The translations under genes and the position numbers were made by a program. A stretch of DNA of 64,000 nt from Arthrobacter sp. cf158 (lineage in GTDB: Bacteria > Actinomycetota > Actinomycetes > Actinomycetales > Micrococcaceae): assembly GCF_900106835.1 (NCBI RefSeq), contig NZ_FNNR01000005.1, forward strand, positions 78,019 to 142,018. Reading direction: 5' to 3'. The notes beneath the pieces are model-generated. The model searched no databases and was not told the DNA's origin. It worked only from the letters and a program-made list of their open reading frames with translations. This document shows positions 9,909 through 19,363 of the stretch, in pieces (the first letter of the stretch is position 1; every line of letters begins with the position of its first letter).

Positions 9909-10537
9909 TGTTTACGGGAATCGTCGCCGAGCAAGGCACCGTGCTGGGGATTGAGCATGATGGAGATGCCAGTGCCACCTTGCGTTTGAAAGCTCCAACC
10001 ACCACAGGCGACCTGGCGTTGGGCGGATCCATCGCAGTCAATGGTGTTTGCCTGACGGCTACGCAGATTGACGGTCAGGATTTCAGTGTGGATGTCATGG
10101 GCGAGACACTCATTCGCACCACTATCGGCGAACTCGCGGCCGGCGACACCGTGAACCTGGAGCGTTGCGTTCCCGCAGGCGGCCGCCTGGACGGCCACGT
10201 CGTACAAGGCCACGTGGACGGCGTAGGCGAACTGTTGGAACGTGAACCTTCGGGCAACTGGGACCGCCTTCGCTTCGGGGTCCCCGCCCCGCTGGCACGC
10301 TACATCGCGGAGAAGGGTTCGATCGCCGTCGACGGTGTTTCCCTGACGGTGACCGCCGTCAGTGCCGCGGCGGAAACCGCGCCGTGGTTTGAAGTGGGAC
10401 TGATCCCCACCACGCTGGAGGAAACCGGGTTGGGAGCAAAGCCAGTGGGCGGCCGGGTGAACCTGGAGGTAGATGTGCTGGCCAAGTACACCGAGCGCTT
10501 GCTGTCCTTCGCGCCGCAGCAAGGAACCGCCCGATGA
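9908..10537 (+). CDS. ribE: Riboflavin synthase alpha chain
   Basis: 209 aa. It dismutates two 6,7-dimethyl-8-ribityllumazine molecules to riboflavin plus the pyrimidine precursor. It begins [10 protein letters not shown], the invariant N-terminus of the family. It has two lumazine-binding repeats, seen as [11 protein letters not shown] in the first half and [12 protein letters not shown] in the second. One-base overlap with ribD and a 4-nt overlap with ribB. The gene is called ribE or ribC in different organisms. Confidence 0.96.
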   Translation: MFTGIVAEQGTVLGIEHDGDASATLRLKAPTTTGDLALGGSIAVNGVCLTATQIDGQDFSVDVMGETLIRTTIGELAAGDTVNLERCVPAGGRLDGHVVQGHVDGVGELLEREPSGNWDRLRFGVPAPLARYIAEKGSIAVDGVSLTVTAVSAAAETAPWFEVGLIPTTLEETGLGAKPVGGRVNLEVDVLAKYTERLLSFAPQQGTAR

Positions 10538-11226
10538 GCGCCCCCGCCAAGACGCCGGCGTCGGCGCAGCGTACGGGTCTTGATCCTGTTGAAGCTGCAA
10601 TCGCTGCCATGGCGGCCGGGAAGGCGGTGATAGTGGTGGACAACGAGGACAGGGAAAACGAAGGCGACATCATTTTCGCCGCCCAGCACGCCACGCCGGC
10701 CCTCATGGGGTGGACCATCCGTTATTCATCCGGCGTCATCTGCGTCCCCCTGGCTGGCGACCGCGCCGACGCCCTGGTGCTGCCGCCCATGGTGGAGATC
10801 AACGAAGACGCCAAGGGCACTGCCTACACAGTGTCCTGCGATGCTGCGATTGGAGTCAGCACCGGCATTTCGGCAACGGATCGAGCCCTGACGGCACGGA
10901 TTTTGGCAGATCCGAGCAGTTCGCCGGCGTCCATCACGCGTCCCGGGCATATTTTCCCGTTGCGGGCCGTTAAGGGGGGAGTGCGTGAACGTCCGGGTCA
11001 TACGGAAGCTGCCGTGGACCTGTGTCGGCTTGCCGGGCTGGCCCCGGTGGGCGTGATCGCAGAGTTGGTACATGACGATGGTGAAATGATGCGCTTGGAC
11101 AGCCTGCGTGGGTTTGCCGCCGAGCATGGATGCCCCCTCATCTCCATTGAGGACCTGGTGTCGTATGTGGAAGCGGTAGAGTCCCAGGCGGCACATGTTT
11201 CACGGGGAGACGAGGAGAAGCGATGA
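10534..11226 (+). CDS. ribB: 3,4-dihydroxy-2-butanone 4-phosphate synthase (stand-alone RibB)
   Basis: 230 aa. It makes the four-carbon precursor of lumazine from ribulose 5-phosphate, with loss of formate. The acidic metal/substrate loop [10 protein letters not shown] (36-45), [16 protein letters not shown] and [11 protein letters not shown] motifs are all present. Many actinobacteria carry a fused RibBA. Here the RibB domain stops at 230 aa and GTP cyclohydrolase II is a separate frame overlapping by 4 nt (ATGA). About 20 N-terminal residues (Ala/Pro/Thr-rich) precede the catalytic domain. Confidence 0.95.
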   Translation: MSAPAKTPASAQRTGLDPVEAAIAAMAAGKAVIVVDNEDRENEGDIIFAAQHATPALMGWTIRYSSGVICVPLAGDRADALVLPPMVEINEDAKGTAYTVSCDAAIGVSTGISATDRALTARILADPSSSPASITRPGHIFPLRAVKGGVRERPGHTEAAVDLCRLAGLAPVGVIAELVHDDGEMMRLDSLRGFAAEHGCPLISIEDLVSYVEAVESQAAHVSRGDEEKR

Positions 11227-11927
11227 CCGCATCGACCACACGCAACAGTGACCACACGGGCCCGGCGCCGCACCCCGTCAGTGGTGGGCCGATCGTGCAG
11301 TTGCCCACAGCATTCGGTGACTTTGTGGCCCAAGCATGGACGGACCATGTCACCGGCGTGGAACACCTCGCCGTGAGTTCTCCCAACCCGCCCAAGGACG
11401 GCAAAGCGCCTCTCGTCCGGTTGCACTCCGAGTGCCTTACCGGCGACGTTTTCGGTTCCTACCGCTGTGATTGCGGCGAGCAGCTCGCCTTCGCCCTGGA
11501 GCTCATCCACGCCGAAGGCGGCACGTTGCTCTACCTGCGCGGCCAGGAAGGCCGTGGCATCGGGTTGGCCAACAAGATCAAGGCCTATGCCTTGCAGGAA
11601 GCGGGCTTTGACACGGTTGAGGCCAACGAGCAGTTGGGTCTGCCCGTTGATGCCCGCTCGTACACTGCCGCGGGCCAGATCCTGGCCGAAATGGGACTCC
11701 ACGAAGTCCGGCTGCTGAGCAATAACCCTGACAAGCAGCACCGCTTGGACAAGGCCGGAGTTACCGTCGTGGAAATGGTGCCCACCGAGGTGCCCTCACG
11801 CGAACAGAACCTGCGTTACCTGCAGACAAAGAAGGACCGGATGGACCACCGGTTGACGCTCGATGTCGAGCCCGTCAGCAATGGCAAGACCCCTTCTGCC
11901 CACACCTTTGACAACAACCAAGACTGA
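11223..11927 (+). CDS. ribA: GTP cyclohydrolase II (stand-alone RibA)
   Basis: 234 aa. It opens the GTP ring in the first committed step of riboflavin synthesis, releasing formate and pyrophosphate. Zinc ligands C71 (HSECLTGD), C82 and C84 (RCDCGEQ), the [10 protein letters not shown] loop near 106-115 and the LLSNNPDK motif are intact. Residues 1-25 are a non-conserved extension. It is separate from ribB but overlaps it by 4 nt. ribH starts 18 nt downstream. Confidence 0.96.
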   Translation: MTASTTRNSDHTGPAPHPVSGGPIVQLPTAFGDFVAQAWTDHVTGVEHLAVSSPNPPKDGKAPLVRLHSECLTGDVFGSYRCDCGEQLAFALELIHAEGGTLLYLRGQEGRGIGLANKIKAYALQEAGFDTVEANEQLGLPVDARSYTAAGQILAEMGLHEVRLLSNNPDKQHRLDKAGVTVVEMVPTEVPSREQNLRYLQTKKDRMDHRLTLDVEPVSNGKTPSAHTFDNNQD

Positions 11928-11945
11928 ACGGACCCACACCACACC

Positions 11946-12431
11946 ATGAGCGGACACGGCGCGCCCACTATCGACCTCACCACCCTCAACCCGGAGGAAA
12001 CTTCGCAGCTCAAGCTGGCCATCGTGGCGGCAAGCTGGCACACACAGATCATGGACGGCTTGGTTGACGGTGCGCTTCGCGCCGCCAAGGAAGCCGGCAT
12101 TGCAGAACCCACCCTGTTGCGCGTTCCGGGCAGCTTCGAGCTCCCGGTTGCCGCTGCGAGGCTCGCGCCGCACTTTGACGCCGTCGTTGCACTCGGAGTG
12201 GTCATCCGGGGAGGCACGCCCCACTTCGACTACGTCTGCCAGGCCGCGACGTCGGGTCTTACCGATGTCAGCGTTCGCACCGGTGTGCCGGTTGGCTTTG
12301 GCGTTCTCACCTGCGACACCGAACAGCAGGGGCTCGACCGGGCAGGCTTGCCGGGTTCCCAGGAAGACAAAGGCCACGAAGCTGTCACGGCCGCCCTCTC
12401 CACTGCTGTGACCCTCAAGCAGTACAGCTAG
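11946..12431 (+). CDS. ribH: 6,7-dimethyl-8-ribityllumazine synthase
   Basis: 161 aa. It condenses the RibA/RibD pyrimidine with the RibB four-carbon unit; the family assembles into pentamers or 60-mers. Motifs: AIVAASWH at 25-32, [11 protein letters not shown] at 60-70, [14 protein letters not shown] at 84-97 (with the substrate-binding GTPHFDY) and [14 protein letters not shown]. Last gene of the riboswitch operon, followed by a strong hairpin. Confidence 0.96.
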   Translation: MSGHGAPTIDLTTLNPEETSQLKLAIVAASWHTQIMDGLVDGALRAAKEAGIAEPTLLRVPGSFELPVAAARLAPHFDAVVALGVVIRGGTPHFDYVCQAATSGLTDVSVRTGVPVGFGVLTCDTEQQGLDRAGLPGSQEDKGHEAVTAALSTAVTLKQYS

Positions 12432-12441
12432 GGCCACCGGC

Positions 12442-12487
12442 TGACGAAGGGGATGTGCATGTGTCTTCACTCACATCCCCTTCGTCA
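12442..12487. terminator. Hairpin terminator after ribH
   Basis: TGACGAAGGGGATGTG and CACATCCCCTTCGTCA pair perfectly over 16 bp with a 14-nt loop, beginning 11 nt after the ribH stop. No T tract follows. It is the likely end of the rib operon and insulates hisE. Confidence 0.75.
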
Positions 12488-12538
12488 TGCAACGCCCCAA
12501 CAAGCGGTGGCAGCCCCCGAGCCAGTAGTCTGGAAGGC

Positions 12539-12802
12539 GTGAAGAATTTCGAGACGCTGTTCGCAGAACTGAGTGAGAAAGCAGCGACCCGCCCGGCAGG
12601 CTCGCGCACGGTTGCCGAACTGGACTCCGGAATCCACGGCATCGGCAAGAAGGTGGTCGAAGAGGCCGCAGAAGTGTGGATGGCCGCGGAGTACGAAACG
12701 GACGAAGCTGCTGCTGAGGAAATTTCCCAGTTGCTGTACCACCTGCAGGTCCTCATGCTCGCCAAGGGCCTCAGCCTGGAGGACGTTTACAAGCATCTCT
12801 AG
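12539..12802 (+). CDS. hisE: Phosphoribosyl-ATP pyrophosphatase
   Basis: 87 aa, the normal size of stand-alone HisE. It hydrolyses phosphoribosyl-ATP to phosphoribosyl-AMP, step 2 of histidine synthesis. The all-alpha MazG-like fold is seen in [12 protein letters not shown] and the following helices with [11 protein letters not shown]. The GTG at 12539 has GGAAGG 1-6 nt upstream; an upstream in-frame ATG at 12455 lies within the ribH terminator and is rejected. The partner HisI is encoded separately at 15363. Confidence 0.92.
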   Translation: MKNFETLFAELSEKAATRPAGSRTVAELDSGIHGIGKKVVEEAAEVWMAAEYETDEAAAEEISQLLYHLQVLMLAKGLSLEDVYKHL

Positions 12803-12887
12803 CCACGCCACTCCGCCGTCCCCCAGGCGGAGGCCGCTGCGTGGCCAACGTGCCTGAAAACCTCCATTCCAAAGAGAAAGTCTCCCA

Positions 12888-13748
12888 ATGCTCCGTGTAG
12901 CAGTCCCCAACAAGGGATCCCTGTCCGAAGCCGCCTCGGCAATGCTTTCCGAGGCCGGCTACCGCCAGCGCCGCGACTCCCGCGAACTGGTCATGGTGGA
13001 TCCCGATAACGACATTGAATTCTTCTTCCTCCGTCCCCGCGACATCGCTGTCTATGTAGGCCAGGGAACCTTGGACGTCGGTATCACCGGCAGGGACCTC
13101 CTGCTTGACGCGAAGGTCGAAGCCGAGGAAATACTTCCCTTGGGATTTGCCCCGTCAACTTTCCGTTTCGCTGGCCCCGTGGGTGACTTCGCCGGCGTCG
13201 AGCAGCTTGAAGGAAAGCGTCTGGCCACCAGCTACGACGGCCTCCTGCGCGACTACCTCGCCGATCGAGGCGTGAACGCGAAGGTTGTCCGCCTGGACGG
13301 AGCCGTGGAATCTTCGGTGCGTCTCGGTGTCGCTGACGCGATTGCCGACGTCGTGGAAACCGGCAACACCCTCAAGGCTGCCGGCATGGAAATCTTTGGC
13401 GACCCCATCCTGAAATCAGAAGCTGTGTTGATCCGCCGCTCCGGTTCGGGTGGCGCTGCCAACGGCACGGTAAAGGAAATCGAAATCCTCATCCGGCGCC
13501 TGCAGGGTGTTCTCGTGGCACGCCAGTATGTGCTGATGGACTACGACATCCGCAAGGACCTGGTGGAAGACGCTGCAGCACTGACCCCTGGGCTTGAATC
13601 GCCCACTGTGTCCCCGCTCCGTGATTCCGAGTGGGTTGCGGTCCGGTCCATGGTTCCCAAGAAGGAAACCAACCGCATCATGGACGAGCTCTACGACCTC
13701 GGCGCCCGTGCCATCCTGGTCAGCAGCATTCACGCCTGCCGGATCTGA
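12888..13748 (+). CDS. hisG: ATP phosphoribosyltransferase, long form
   Basis: 286 aa. It catalyses the first step of histidine synthesis, ATP plus PRPP. This is the long HisG with a C-terminal regulatory ACT-like domain (about 210-286), which in this class gives histidine feedback inhibition. Catalytic-domain motifs: VPNKGSL at the N-terminus, GTLDVGITGRDLL near 64-76, and the PRPP loop DVVETGNTLKAAGM near 153-166. It lies 85 nt after hisE. Confidence 0.95.
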   Translation: MLRVAVPNKGSLSEAASAMLSEAGYRQRRDSRELVMVDPDNDIEFFFLRPRDIAVYVGQGTLDVGITGRDLLLDAKVEAEEILPLGFAPSTFRFAGPVGDFAGVEQLEGKRLATSYDGLLRDYLADRGVNAKVVRLDGAVESSVRLGVADAIADVVETGNTLKAAGMEIFGDPILKSEAVLIRRSGSGGAANGTVKEIEILIRRLQGVLVARQYVLMDYDIRKDLVEDAAALTPGLESPTVSPLRDSEWVAVRSMVPKKETNRIMDELYDLGARAILVSSIHACRI

Positions 13749-13794
13749 TCCCACCCGTCGATCAAGCCGAGCCCAGTAAATCTAGGAGCAGCAC

Positions 13795-14571
13795 ATGGCT
13801 GTAGCCGTACGCGTCATTCCCTGCCTGGACGTCGACGCCGGTCGCGTTGTTAAAGGCGTTAACTTCGAGGGTCTTCGCGACGCCGGAGATCCGGTAGAGC
13901 TGGCACACCGCTACGACAATGGCGGAGCTGACGAACTTACGTTCCTCGACGTCACGGCGTCGTCGGGAAACCGTGAAACCACGTTCGACGTCGTTCGCCG
14001 CACCGCCGAGGAAGTATTCATTCCGCTGACAGTGGGCGGCGGCGTACGCGGCGTGGCAGAGGTGGACAAACTCCTGCGCTTCGGTGCGGACAAAGCGTCC
14101 ATCAACACAGCGGCCGTTGCCAGGCCCGACGTCATCGACGAAATCACCCGCCACTTCGGTTCGCAGGTGCTGGTGCTCTCTGTGGATGCGCGCCGTACCC
14201 GCGAAGGGGACGTTCCGACGTCGTCCGGCTTTGAGGTCACCACCCATGGTGGCCGCACCGGCACGGGGATCGACGCCATAGCGTGGGCAAAGGAAGCAGC
14301 TGACCGGGGCGTCGGGGAGATCCTGCTGAACTCGATTGACGCAGACGGCACCAAAGATGGCTTCGACCTCGAACTCATCCGGCTGGTTCGCGCAGCCGTG
14401 AACATTCCCATCATCGCCTCGGGCGGCGCCGGTGTGCCTGCGCACTTCCCGCCTGCCGTTGAGGCCGGTGCAGACGCCGTGCTGGCGGCTTCGGTGTTCC
14501 ACTTTGGCCCGGACGACATGATTGCCCAGGTCAAAACGGCTATCCGTGAGGCTGGCTTCGACGTCCGCTAG
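13795..14571 (+). CDS. hisF: Imidazole glycerol phosphate synthase subunit HisF
   Basis: 258 aa. Cyclase subunit: with ammonia from HisH it converts PRFAR to imidazole glycerol phosphate and AICAR. TIM barrel with catalytic aspartates in IPCLDVDAG (D12) and LSVDARR (about 131), plus the phosphate loops PLTVGGGVR and ASGGAG. hisH and hisA are not in this window, so the histidine genes are split. A strong terminator follows. Confidence 0.95.
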   Translation: MAVAVRVIPCLDVDAGRVVKGVNFEGLRDAGDPVELAHRYDNGGADELTFLDVTASSGNRETTFDVVRRTAEEVFIPLTVGGGVRGVAEVDKLLRFGADKASINTAAVARPDVIDEITRHFGSQVLVLSVDARRTREGDVPTSSGFEVTTHGGRTGTGIDAIAWAKEAADRGVGEILLNSIDADGTKDGFDLELIRLVRAAVNIPIIASGGAGVPAHFPPAVEAGADAVLAASVFHFGPDDMIAQVKTAIREAGFDVR

Positions 14572-14588
14572 CGTGAAAGATCAAACAA

Positions 14589-14622
14589 CAAGGGAGGGTC
14601 ACCCGTAGGTGACCCTCCCTTG
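14589..14622. terminator. Bidirectional terminator between hisF and the convergent gene
   Basis: A perfect 15-bp stem, CAAGGGAGGGTCACC with GGTGACCCTCCCTTG, has a CGTA loop. It lies 17 nt after hisF and 6 nt from the stop of the convergent minus-strand gene, so it can serve both. Confidence 0.88.
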
Positions 14623-14628
14623 CTCGTC

Positions 14629-15273
14629 CTAGAGGCCTATGTCCGCGGACTGCAATAGCGCGACGGCGTCCGGCTGGCCTTCGAAAGTGACCAGTGCTTG
14701 GCTGGTGCGGCCGTGGGCATGCATCAGAAGTTCGCCCGGCTCGCCGACGATGGCTACAGAGACCGGAGCGCGCTTGGCGACATGCCGGGGGCCGGTGGGC
14801 CGGACCAGCACGATTCCGAGGTCCACTCCGCGGTAGAGGAAAGCGGCACGCTTGATCAGCTCATCCCAGAGGGCGTCGGAATACGCTTCATCGAGGGCCC
14901 GGGGCGCCCAGCGATCACCGGCGCGGCGGATGTCCTCGGTGTGAACGAAGTATTCGATGAGATTCGATGTCTCATCCAGTGCCTTGATCTTCAAAGGGGA
15001 CAGCGCCGGCGGGCCTGCGCGGAACGTCTTGACCAGATCGGCGTAGGCGTCCGAGCTCTTCAGCTTGTCCGCAAGTTTGGACGTGGCTTTCTCAGAGGCC
15101 TTGCCCAAGCTGGGGATCAGCAGGCCGAGGCCCACCGCGATTTTCCGTTCACGCAAGTACAAATGCGCGGCAAGATCCCGGGTCATCCACCCTTCGCAGA
15201 GCGTGGGGGAGTCAGGTCCGGCCGCCAAGAGGGTTTCGGCCAGTACTTCTCGGGAAGGATCGACGAAATGCAT
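14629..15273 (-). CDS. TIGR03085-type putative metal-binding protein
   Basis: About 214 aa. It resembles the TIGR03085 branch of the DinB/maleylpyruvate-isomerase N-terminal fold: the N-terminus [15 protein letters not shown], then [21 protein letters not shown] with the conserved His in the four-helix bundle, and [11 protein letters not shown] with a second His. These predicted metal-binding proteins, common in actinobacteria, have no proven function. I chose the ATG at 15273 because family members start there; a GTG at 15291 would add six residues. It is divergent from hisI and convergent with hisF, so it sits between histidine genes without obvious pathway relation. Confidence 0.75.
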   Translation of the reverse strand: MHFVDPSREVLAETLLAAGPDSPTLCEGWMTRDLAAHLYLRERKIAVGLGLLIPSLGKASEKATSKLADKLKSSDAYADLVKTFRAGPPALSPLKIKALDETSNLIEYFVHTEDIRRAGDRWAPRALDEAYSDALWDELIKRAAFLYRGVDLGIVLVRPTGPRHVAKRAPVSVAIVGEPGELLMHAHGRTSQALVTFEGQPDAVALLQSADIGL

Positions 15274-15349
15274 CACTTGTGAAACTAGCACGATCGGGGC
15301 GCTCTTGCGCAGTGGAACCGCCGCAGAACCCGCCTGCCGCCGAAGGCAC

Positions 15350-15355
15350 TAGACT
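15350..15355 (+). promoter_or_regulatory. Possible -10 element of leaderless hisI
   Basis: TAGACT fits the TAnnnT -10 pattern and ends 7 nt before the hisI ATG. Transcription starting there would begin at or next to the start codon, which has no ribosome binding site. Leaderless mRNAs of this form are common in actinobacteria. Motif-based inference. Confidence 0.45.
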
Positions 15356-15362
15356 TGATCTG

Positions 15363-15779
15363 ATGTCAGAGCAGTATGCCCCCAGCCCAACTCCTGCCGT
15401 GGAGCTTTCCAGCGACCCCGCCGGCCCCTTGCCGCAGGAGATCGCCAGCGCGCTCAAACGCGACGCGTCCGGTTTGGTAGCCGCCATCATTCAGCAGCAC
15501 GACACCAACGAGGTTCTCATGCTCGGCTGGATGGATGACGAGGCACTCCACCGCACTATGACGAGCGGCCGGGTAACGTTCTTTTCCCGCTCCCGCCAAG
15601 AGTACTGGCGTAAGGGCGACACTTCCGGACACGTACAGTTCGTGAAGTCTGTCGCCCTGGACTGCGACGGCGATGCCCTCCTGATCCGCGTGGACCAGAT
15701 CGGCGCAGCCTGCCACACCGGAACCCGGACCTGCTTTGATGGTCGCGACTTCACTGTCGTTACGGGCCACCGCGACTAA
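15363..15779 (+). CDS. hisI: Phosphoribosyl-AMP cyclohydrolase
   Basis: 138 aa. It opens the adenine ring of phosphoribosyl-AMP, step 3 of histidine synthesis. Motifs: [18 protein letters not shown] at 73-90, the Mg site DCDGD at 100-104, and zinc cysteines C101, C117 and C124 ([11 protein letters not shown]). Residues 1-25 are an unconserved extension. The ATG at 15363 lacks a ribosome binding site and may be leaderless. HisE is a separate gene 2.5 kb upstream. trpE follows after 57 nt. Confidence 0.93.
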   Translation: MSEQYAPSPTPAVELSSDPAGPLPQEIASALKRDASGLVAAIIQQHDTNEVLMLGWMDDEALHRTMTSGRVTFFSRSRQEYWRKGDTSGHVQFVKSVALDCDGDALLIRVDQIGAACHTGTRTCFDGRDFTVVTGHRD

Positions 15780-15836
15780 GGCACCCACCACTTCCACTGA
15801 CGCACCACCTCAGACCAAAAGGCGGAGAAAATAGCC

Positions 15837-17420
15837 ATGCAGGACCTTGGAATCATCAGCCCGGGCCTGGAAGAGTTCCGCGAACTCGCCGTCCACAGCC
15901 GTGTCATCCCTGTCCGACTCAAGGTCTTGGCGGACGCCGAGACCCCCATTGGCCTCTACCGGAAGCTGGCCAAGGGTCAGCCCGGAACATTCCTCCTGGA
16001 GTCGGCAGCCGTAGGCGGGGCATGGTCCCGTTACTCTTTCATCGGCTCCAAGTCGCGGGCCACCCTGACCACCAAAGACGGCCAGGCGCACTGGATCGGT
16101 GAACCGCCGGTTGGCGTGCCGGTTTCCGGTAATCCGGTCGAAGCCGTTCGCGACACCATTGCGGCACTCCAGACGGACCGCTTTGACGACCTCCCTCCGT
16201 TCACGTCAGGACTGGTCGGCTTCCTCGGTTGGGAGGCCGTGCGCCACTGGGAGCGGCTGACCGCTCCGCCCGAGGATGATCTGCAGCTGCCCGAAATGGC
16301 ACTGAACCTGGTGACGGACATGGCCGTGCACGACAACATGGATGGAACAGTCCTCCTGATCGCCAATGCCATCAACTTTGATGACAGTTCCGAACGCGTG
16401 GACGACGCCTGGCACGATGCAGTGGCCCGTGTGAAAGATTTGCTGGACCACATCAGCACCCCTGTTGCCCAGCCGGTATCTGTTCTGGAAACGGCCGCCT
16501 TGGACTTCGCTTCCAGCGTTCAGGAGCGATGGGACGAGGCCAAGTACCTGGACGCAATCGACCGCGGCAAGGAAGCGATCGTGGACGGCGAGGTCTTCCA
16601 GGTGGTGATCTCGCGGCGCTTCGAGATGGAATGCGGGGCTGACCCCCTCGACGTTTACCGGGTCCTCCGCAACACGAACCCCAGCCCCTATATGTACCTC
16701 TTCAGCCTGGAGGATGCAGAGGGCCGGGAGTACTCGATTGTTGGTTCGTCGCCCGAGGCCTTGGTCACGGTCACCGGCGAGGAAGTCATTACGCACCCCA
16801 TCGCAGGTTCGCGCCCCCGGGGCAAAACCGTGGAGGCGGACAAGGCCTTGGCGACCGAACTGTTGGCTGACCAGAAAGAGCGCGCCGAGCACCTGATGCT
16901 GGTGGATCTTTCACGGAACGACCTCTCCAAGGTGTGCGTAGCCGGCACTGTAGACGTCACCCAGTTCATGGAAGTGGAGCGGTTCAGCCACATCATGCAC
17001 CTCGTCTCCACCGTTGTGGGGGAGTTGGCACCCCATGCCAAGGCATACGACGTCCTCAAGGCCACGTTCCCGGCGGGTACCCTCTCCGGCGCGCCGAAGC
17101 CGCGCGCGCTGCGCCTGCTCGACGAACTCGAACCACACCGGCGCGGCATTTATGGCGGAGTCGTGGGGTACCTGGACTTTGCCGGTGATATGGACATGGC
17201 CATTGCCATCCGGTCCGCGTTGCTCCGTGAGGGCCGGGCTTACGTGCAGGCAGGCGGTGGAATCGTGGCAGATTCGCACAAGCCGTCCGAAGCGCTGGAG
17301 ACGGTGAACAAGGCGGCGGCGCCCCTGCGGGCCGTGCATACTGCAGGTTCCCTGCGCAACATCTCCGCGGAGACGGTACGGAACGCACACATCGTCGACG
17401 ACGGGACGCCGGCCTCATGA
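15837..17420 (+). CDS. trpE: Anthranilate synthase component I
   Basis: 527 aa. It converts chorismate to anthranilate with ammonia from the glutaminase subunit, the first step of tryptophan synthesis. The N-terminal region has the LLESA feedback-site motif (Trp-binding, about 51-55). The C-terminal chorismate-binding domain has IAGSRPRGKT, DLSRND, GTLSGAPKPRA and RGIYGGVVGY. AAAAGGCGGAGAAAA precedes the ATG. There is no leader peptide or attenuator in the 57 nt after hisI. The stop overlaps the next gene by 4 nt. trpG and trpD are not in the window. Confidence 0.96.
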   Translation: MQDLGIISPGLEEFRELAVHSRVIPVRLKVLADAETPIGLYRKLAKGQPGTFLLESAAVGGAWSRYSFIGSKSRATLTTKDGQAHWIGEPPVGVPVSGNPVEAVRDTIAALQTDRFDDLPPFTSGLVGFLGWEAVRHWERLTAPPEDDLQLPEMALNLVTDMAVHDNMDGTVLLIANAINFDDSSERVDDAWHDAVARVKDLLDHISTPVAQPVSVLETAALDFASSVQERWDEAKYLDAIDRGKEAIVDGEVFQVVISRRFEMECGADPLDVYRVLRNTNPSPYMYLFSLEDAEGREYSIVGSSPEALVTVTGEEVITHPIAGSRPRGKTVEADKALATELLADQKERAEHLMLVDLSRNDLSKVCVAGTVDVTQFMEVERFSHIMHLVSTVVGELAPHAKAYDVLKATFPAGTLSGAPKPRALRLLDELEPHRRGIYGGVVGYLDFAGDMDMAIAIRSALLREGRAYVQAGGGIVADSHKPSEALETVNKAAAPLRAVHTAGSLRNISAETVRNAHIVDDGTPAS

Positions 17421-18022
17421 CAACAGCATCGTCAGTTCCCGGAACAGTCAAAGCCCCGCGATGGGCCCGTAAGTCCACTCTGGTGCTGGCCACCGTGGTC
17501 ATAGCGTTGGCGGTTTTCGGGGCCACGACGCAGACGTGGATCGAGGTTCGCCTGGATCCCACCGGAGCATCCAACAGCGACCTCCACGTCCAGGGAAGCA
17601 AGGCCGCCACTGCCGTCACTGCATTGGCAGTTGTCGCATTGGCCGGAGGCCTCGCTGCTTCCATTGCTGGCAAGATCGCACGCTGGATCATTGCGGTCCT
17701 TGTTGCTTTGTCAGCCGCCGGGATCATCCTGGCAGCGGTGACCGTACTGCTCGATCCGCTGGGTGCTGCGCAAGGGGCCATCGCAGCCGCTACCGGTATT
17801 TCCGGTGGGCAGGCGGATGCGACAGCCACTGTGTTCCCCGTTCTGGCCGTCGTCGCCGGTTCCCTGCTGGCCGTGTGCGCCATCGTCCTGCCCGTGGCTG
17901 GCCGCTACTGGACGTCACGGACCAAATACGACGCCGGGTCCCGTGCTGGGAAGAATGCTGGCGAACCAGTGGACGAGATCGACAGTTGGGACCGTTTGTC
18001 CCGGGGCGAAGACCCCACGTAG
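17417..18022 (+). CDS. Trp biosynthesis-associated membrane protein
   Basis: 201 aa with four predicted membrane segments (about 17-37, 58-78, 86-106, 133-155) and a hydrophilic, acidic tail. It belongs by position and topology to the actinobacterial family found in trp operons between trpE and trpC (Pfam Trp_oprn_chp). The biochemical role is unknown. The ATG overlaps the trpE stop by 4 nt, so it is translationally coupled. A role in membrane association or transport of an intermediate would be guesswork. Confidence 0.85.
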   Translation: MTTASSVPGTVKAPRWARKSTLVLATVVIALAVFGATTQTWIEVRLDPTGASNSDLHVQGSKAATAVTALAVVALAGGLAASIAGKIARWIIAVLVALSAAGIILAAVTVLLDPLGAAQGAIAAATGISGGQADATATVFPVLAVVAGSLLAVCAIVLPVAGRYWTSRTKYDAGSRAGKNAGEPVDEIDSWDRLSRGEDPT

Positions 18023-18155
18023 GCGGCCGGATTTGGGCTTTTGGACAGGCTCGGCGCAATAAAGGGGCCCACGCCTGTCCTGACGTCGGGCGATGTCCCG
18101 GACGCCGTCAATAAATGGCAGAATGTAAGCAGTATTCATCCTGAGGAGATTTCAC

Positions 18156-18428
18156 ATGAGCAAAACCACAGTGTCCGCAAACCAAGCTGAATCGACCATG
18201 GCCAGCCACGCTGACGCCATCGGTCACGGTAATAGCCCGGCTGCCTGGACCTGCGTGATTGTGATGCTGGTTGGCGCCCTGATTTCCTCGATCGCCTTCG
18301 TCATTGCCAGCACCCCGATCTTTGTCGGCGGCCTGGTTGTCATGGTCATCGGCCTCATCGTGGGCTTGGTAATGCGCAAGGCCGGCTACGGAGTTGGTGG
18401 CAGCAAGCTGCAGAACAACGGCCACTAA
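18156..18428 (+). CDS. HGxxPAAW motif small membrane protein
   Basis: 90 aa. A polar N-terminus leads into HGNSPAAW (24-31), the motif that defines a small actinobacterial membrane protein family, followed by two membrane helices (about 33-52 and 57-74) and a short basic tail. CTGAGGAGA lies upstream of the ATG. trpC starts 2 nt after its stop. Function is unknown; conserved placement inside trp operons suggests a link to tryptophan synthesis. Confidence 0.85.
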   Translation: MSKTTVSANQAESTMASHADAIGHGNSPAAWTCVIVMLVGALISSIAFVIASTPIFVGGLVVMVIGLIVGLVMRKAGYGVGGSKLQNNGH

Positions 18429-18430
18429 TC

Positions 18431-19249
18431 GTGACCGTTCTTGATGACATCATTGTTGGCGTCAAGGAGGAGATGGAGGCTCGGCGTCGGCTCGTGTCTC
18501 TCGCGGAGCTGAAGGATCGGGCTGCAAGTGCCGCTCCCGCCCGCGACGCATGGGCAGCCTTGGGTGGCTCGTCGACCGTTCGTGACGATCTCAAGGTCAT
18601 CGCGGAAATCAAGCGCCGCAGCCCCTCCAAGGGTGACCTCGCGCCCATCGCCGATCCCGCATCCCTCGCGGTGCAGTACGCCGACGGCGGAGCTTCCGTC
18701 ATCAGTGTCCTCACCGAACAACGCCGCTTCGGCGGTTCCCTCGCGGACCTCGACGCCGTGCGTGCCGCCGTCGACATCCCCTTGCTGCGCAAGGACTTCA
18801 CTGTTGACGAGTACCAGATCTGGGAAGCGCGTGCCCACGGTGCGGACCTCATCCTGCTCATCGTTGCGGCTTTGTCCGATGCCGAGCTTGCTGAGTTCAG
18901 CGCGTTGAGCCACCAGCTCGGCATGAACGTGCTGGTGGAGACGCACACCGAGGAAGAGATCGAGCGTGCCGTTGCAGCGGAAGCCAGGATCATTGGCATC
19001 AACGTACGGAACCTCAAGACGCTCGACGTCGACCGCTCGGTTTTCGGGTCACTGGCGGGATTAATTCCGGCTGAGTCCGTCATCGTGGCCGAGTCAGGTG
19101 TCAGGGGCGCCGACGACGTTTCGCATTACGCAGCAGGTGGCGCCAACGCCATCCTGGTGGGGGAGGCGCTGGTCAGCGACTCTACCCCGCGCGAACGCAT
19201 TACCGAATTCAAAGCAGCTGGAGCTGCAGCCATCGCCGTGAGGAACTGA
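18431..19249 (+). CDS. trpC: Indole-3-glycerol phosphate synthase
   Basis: 272 aa. It forms indole-3-glycerol phosphate from CdRP. Motifs: VIAEIKRRSPSKG near 57-69 (catalytic Lys), SVLTEQRRFGGS, LLRKDFTVDEYQI, GINVRNLKT and VAESGVRG. GTG start, 2 nt after the preceding small membrane protein. Monofunctional, with no TrpF fusion. Confidence 0.95.
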   Translation: MTVLDDIIVGVKEEMEARRRLVSLAELKDRAASAAPARDAWAALGGSSTVRDDLKVIAEIKRRSPSKGDLAPIADPASLAVQYADGGASVISVLTEQRRFGGSLADLDAVRAAVDIPLLRKDFTVDEYQIWEARAHGADLILLIVAALSDAELAEFSALSHQLGMNVLVETHTEEEIERAVAAEARIIGINVRNLKTLDVDRSVFGSLAGLIPAESVIVAESGVRGADDVSHYAAGGANAILVGEALVSDSTPRERITEFKAAGAAAIAVRN

Positions 19250-19279
19250 GGCAGTCCCTGAATCACGGTGAACAGTCAT

Positions 19280-19312
19280 AAGGCAGCCCGGGCATGAGCC
19301 TGCGGCTGCCTT
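19280..19312 (+). terminator. Hairpin between trpC and trpB
   Basis: AAGGCAGC pairs with GCTGCCTT (8 bp), with further pairing possible inside the 17-nt loop. It lies 30 nt after trpC and 51 nt before trpB. It may reduce readthrough or stabilise the upstream mRNA. No T tract follows, so this is not a clear terminator. Confidence 0.4.
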
Positions 19313-19363
19313 GTGGCAGGTGGAACTACCCAAAGAACTAACTGGAACAGGACGGTGAGACTG

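Noticed and set aside
15837..15840. Tryptophan leader peptide or T-box before trpE
   Set aside because: Only 57 nt separate hisI and trpE, with no Trp codons run or T-box sequence.
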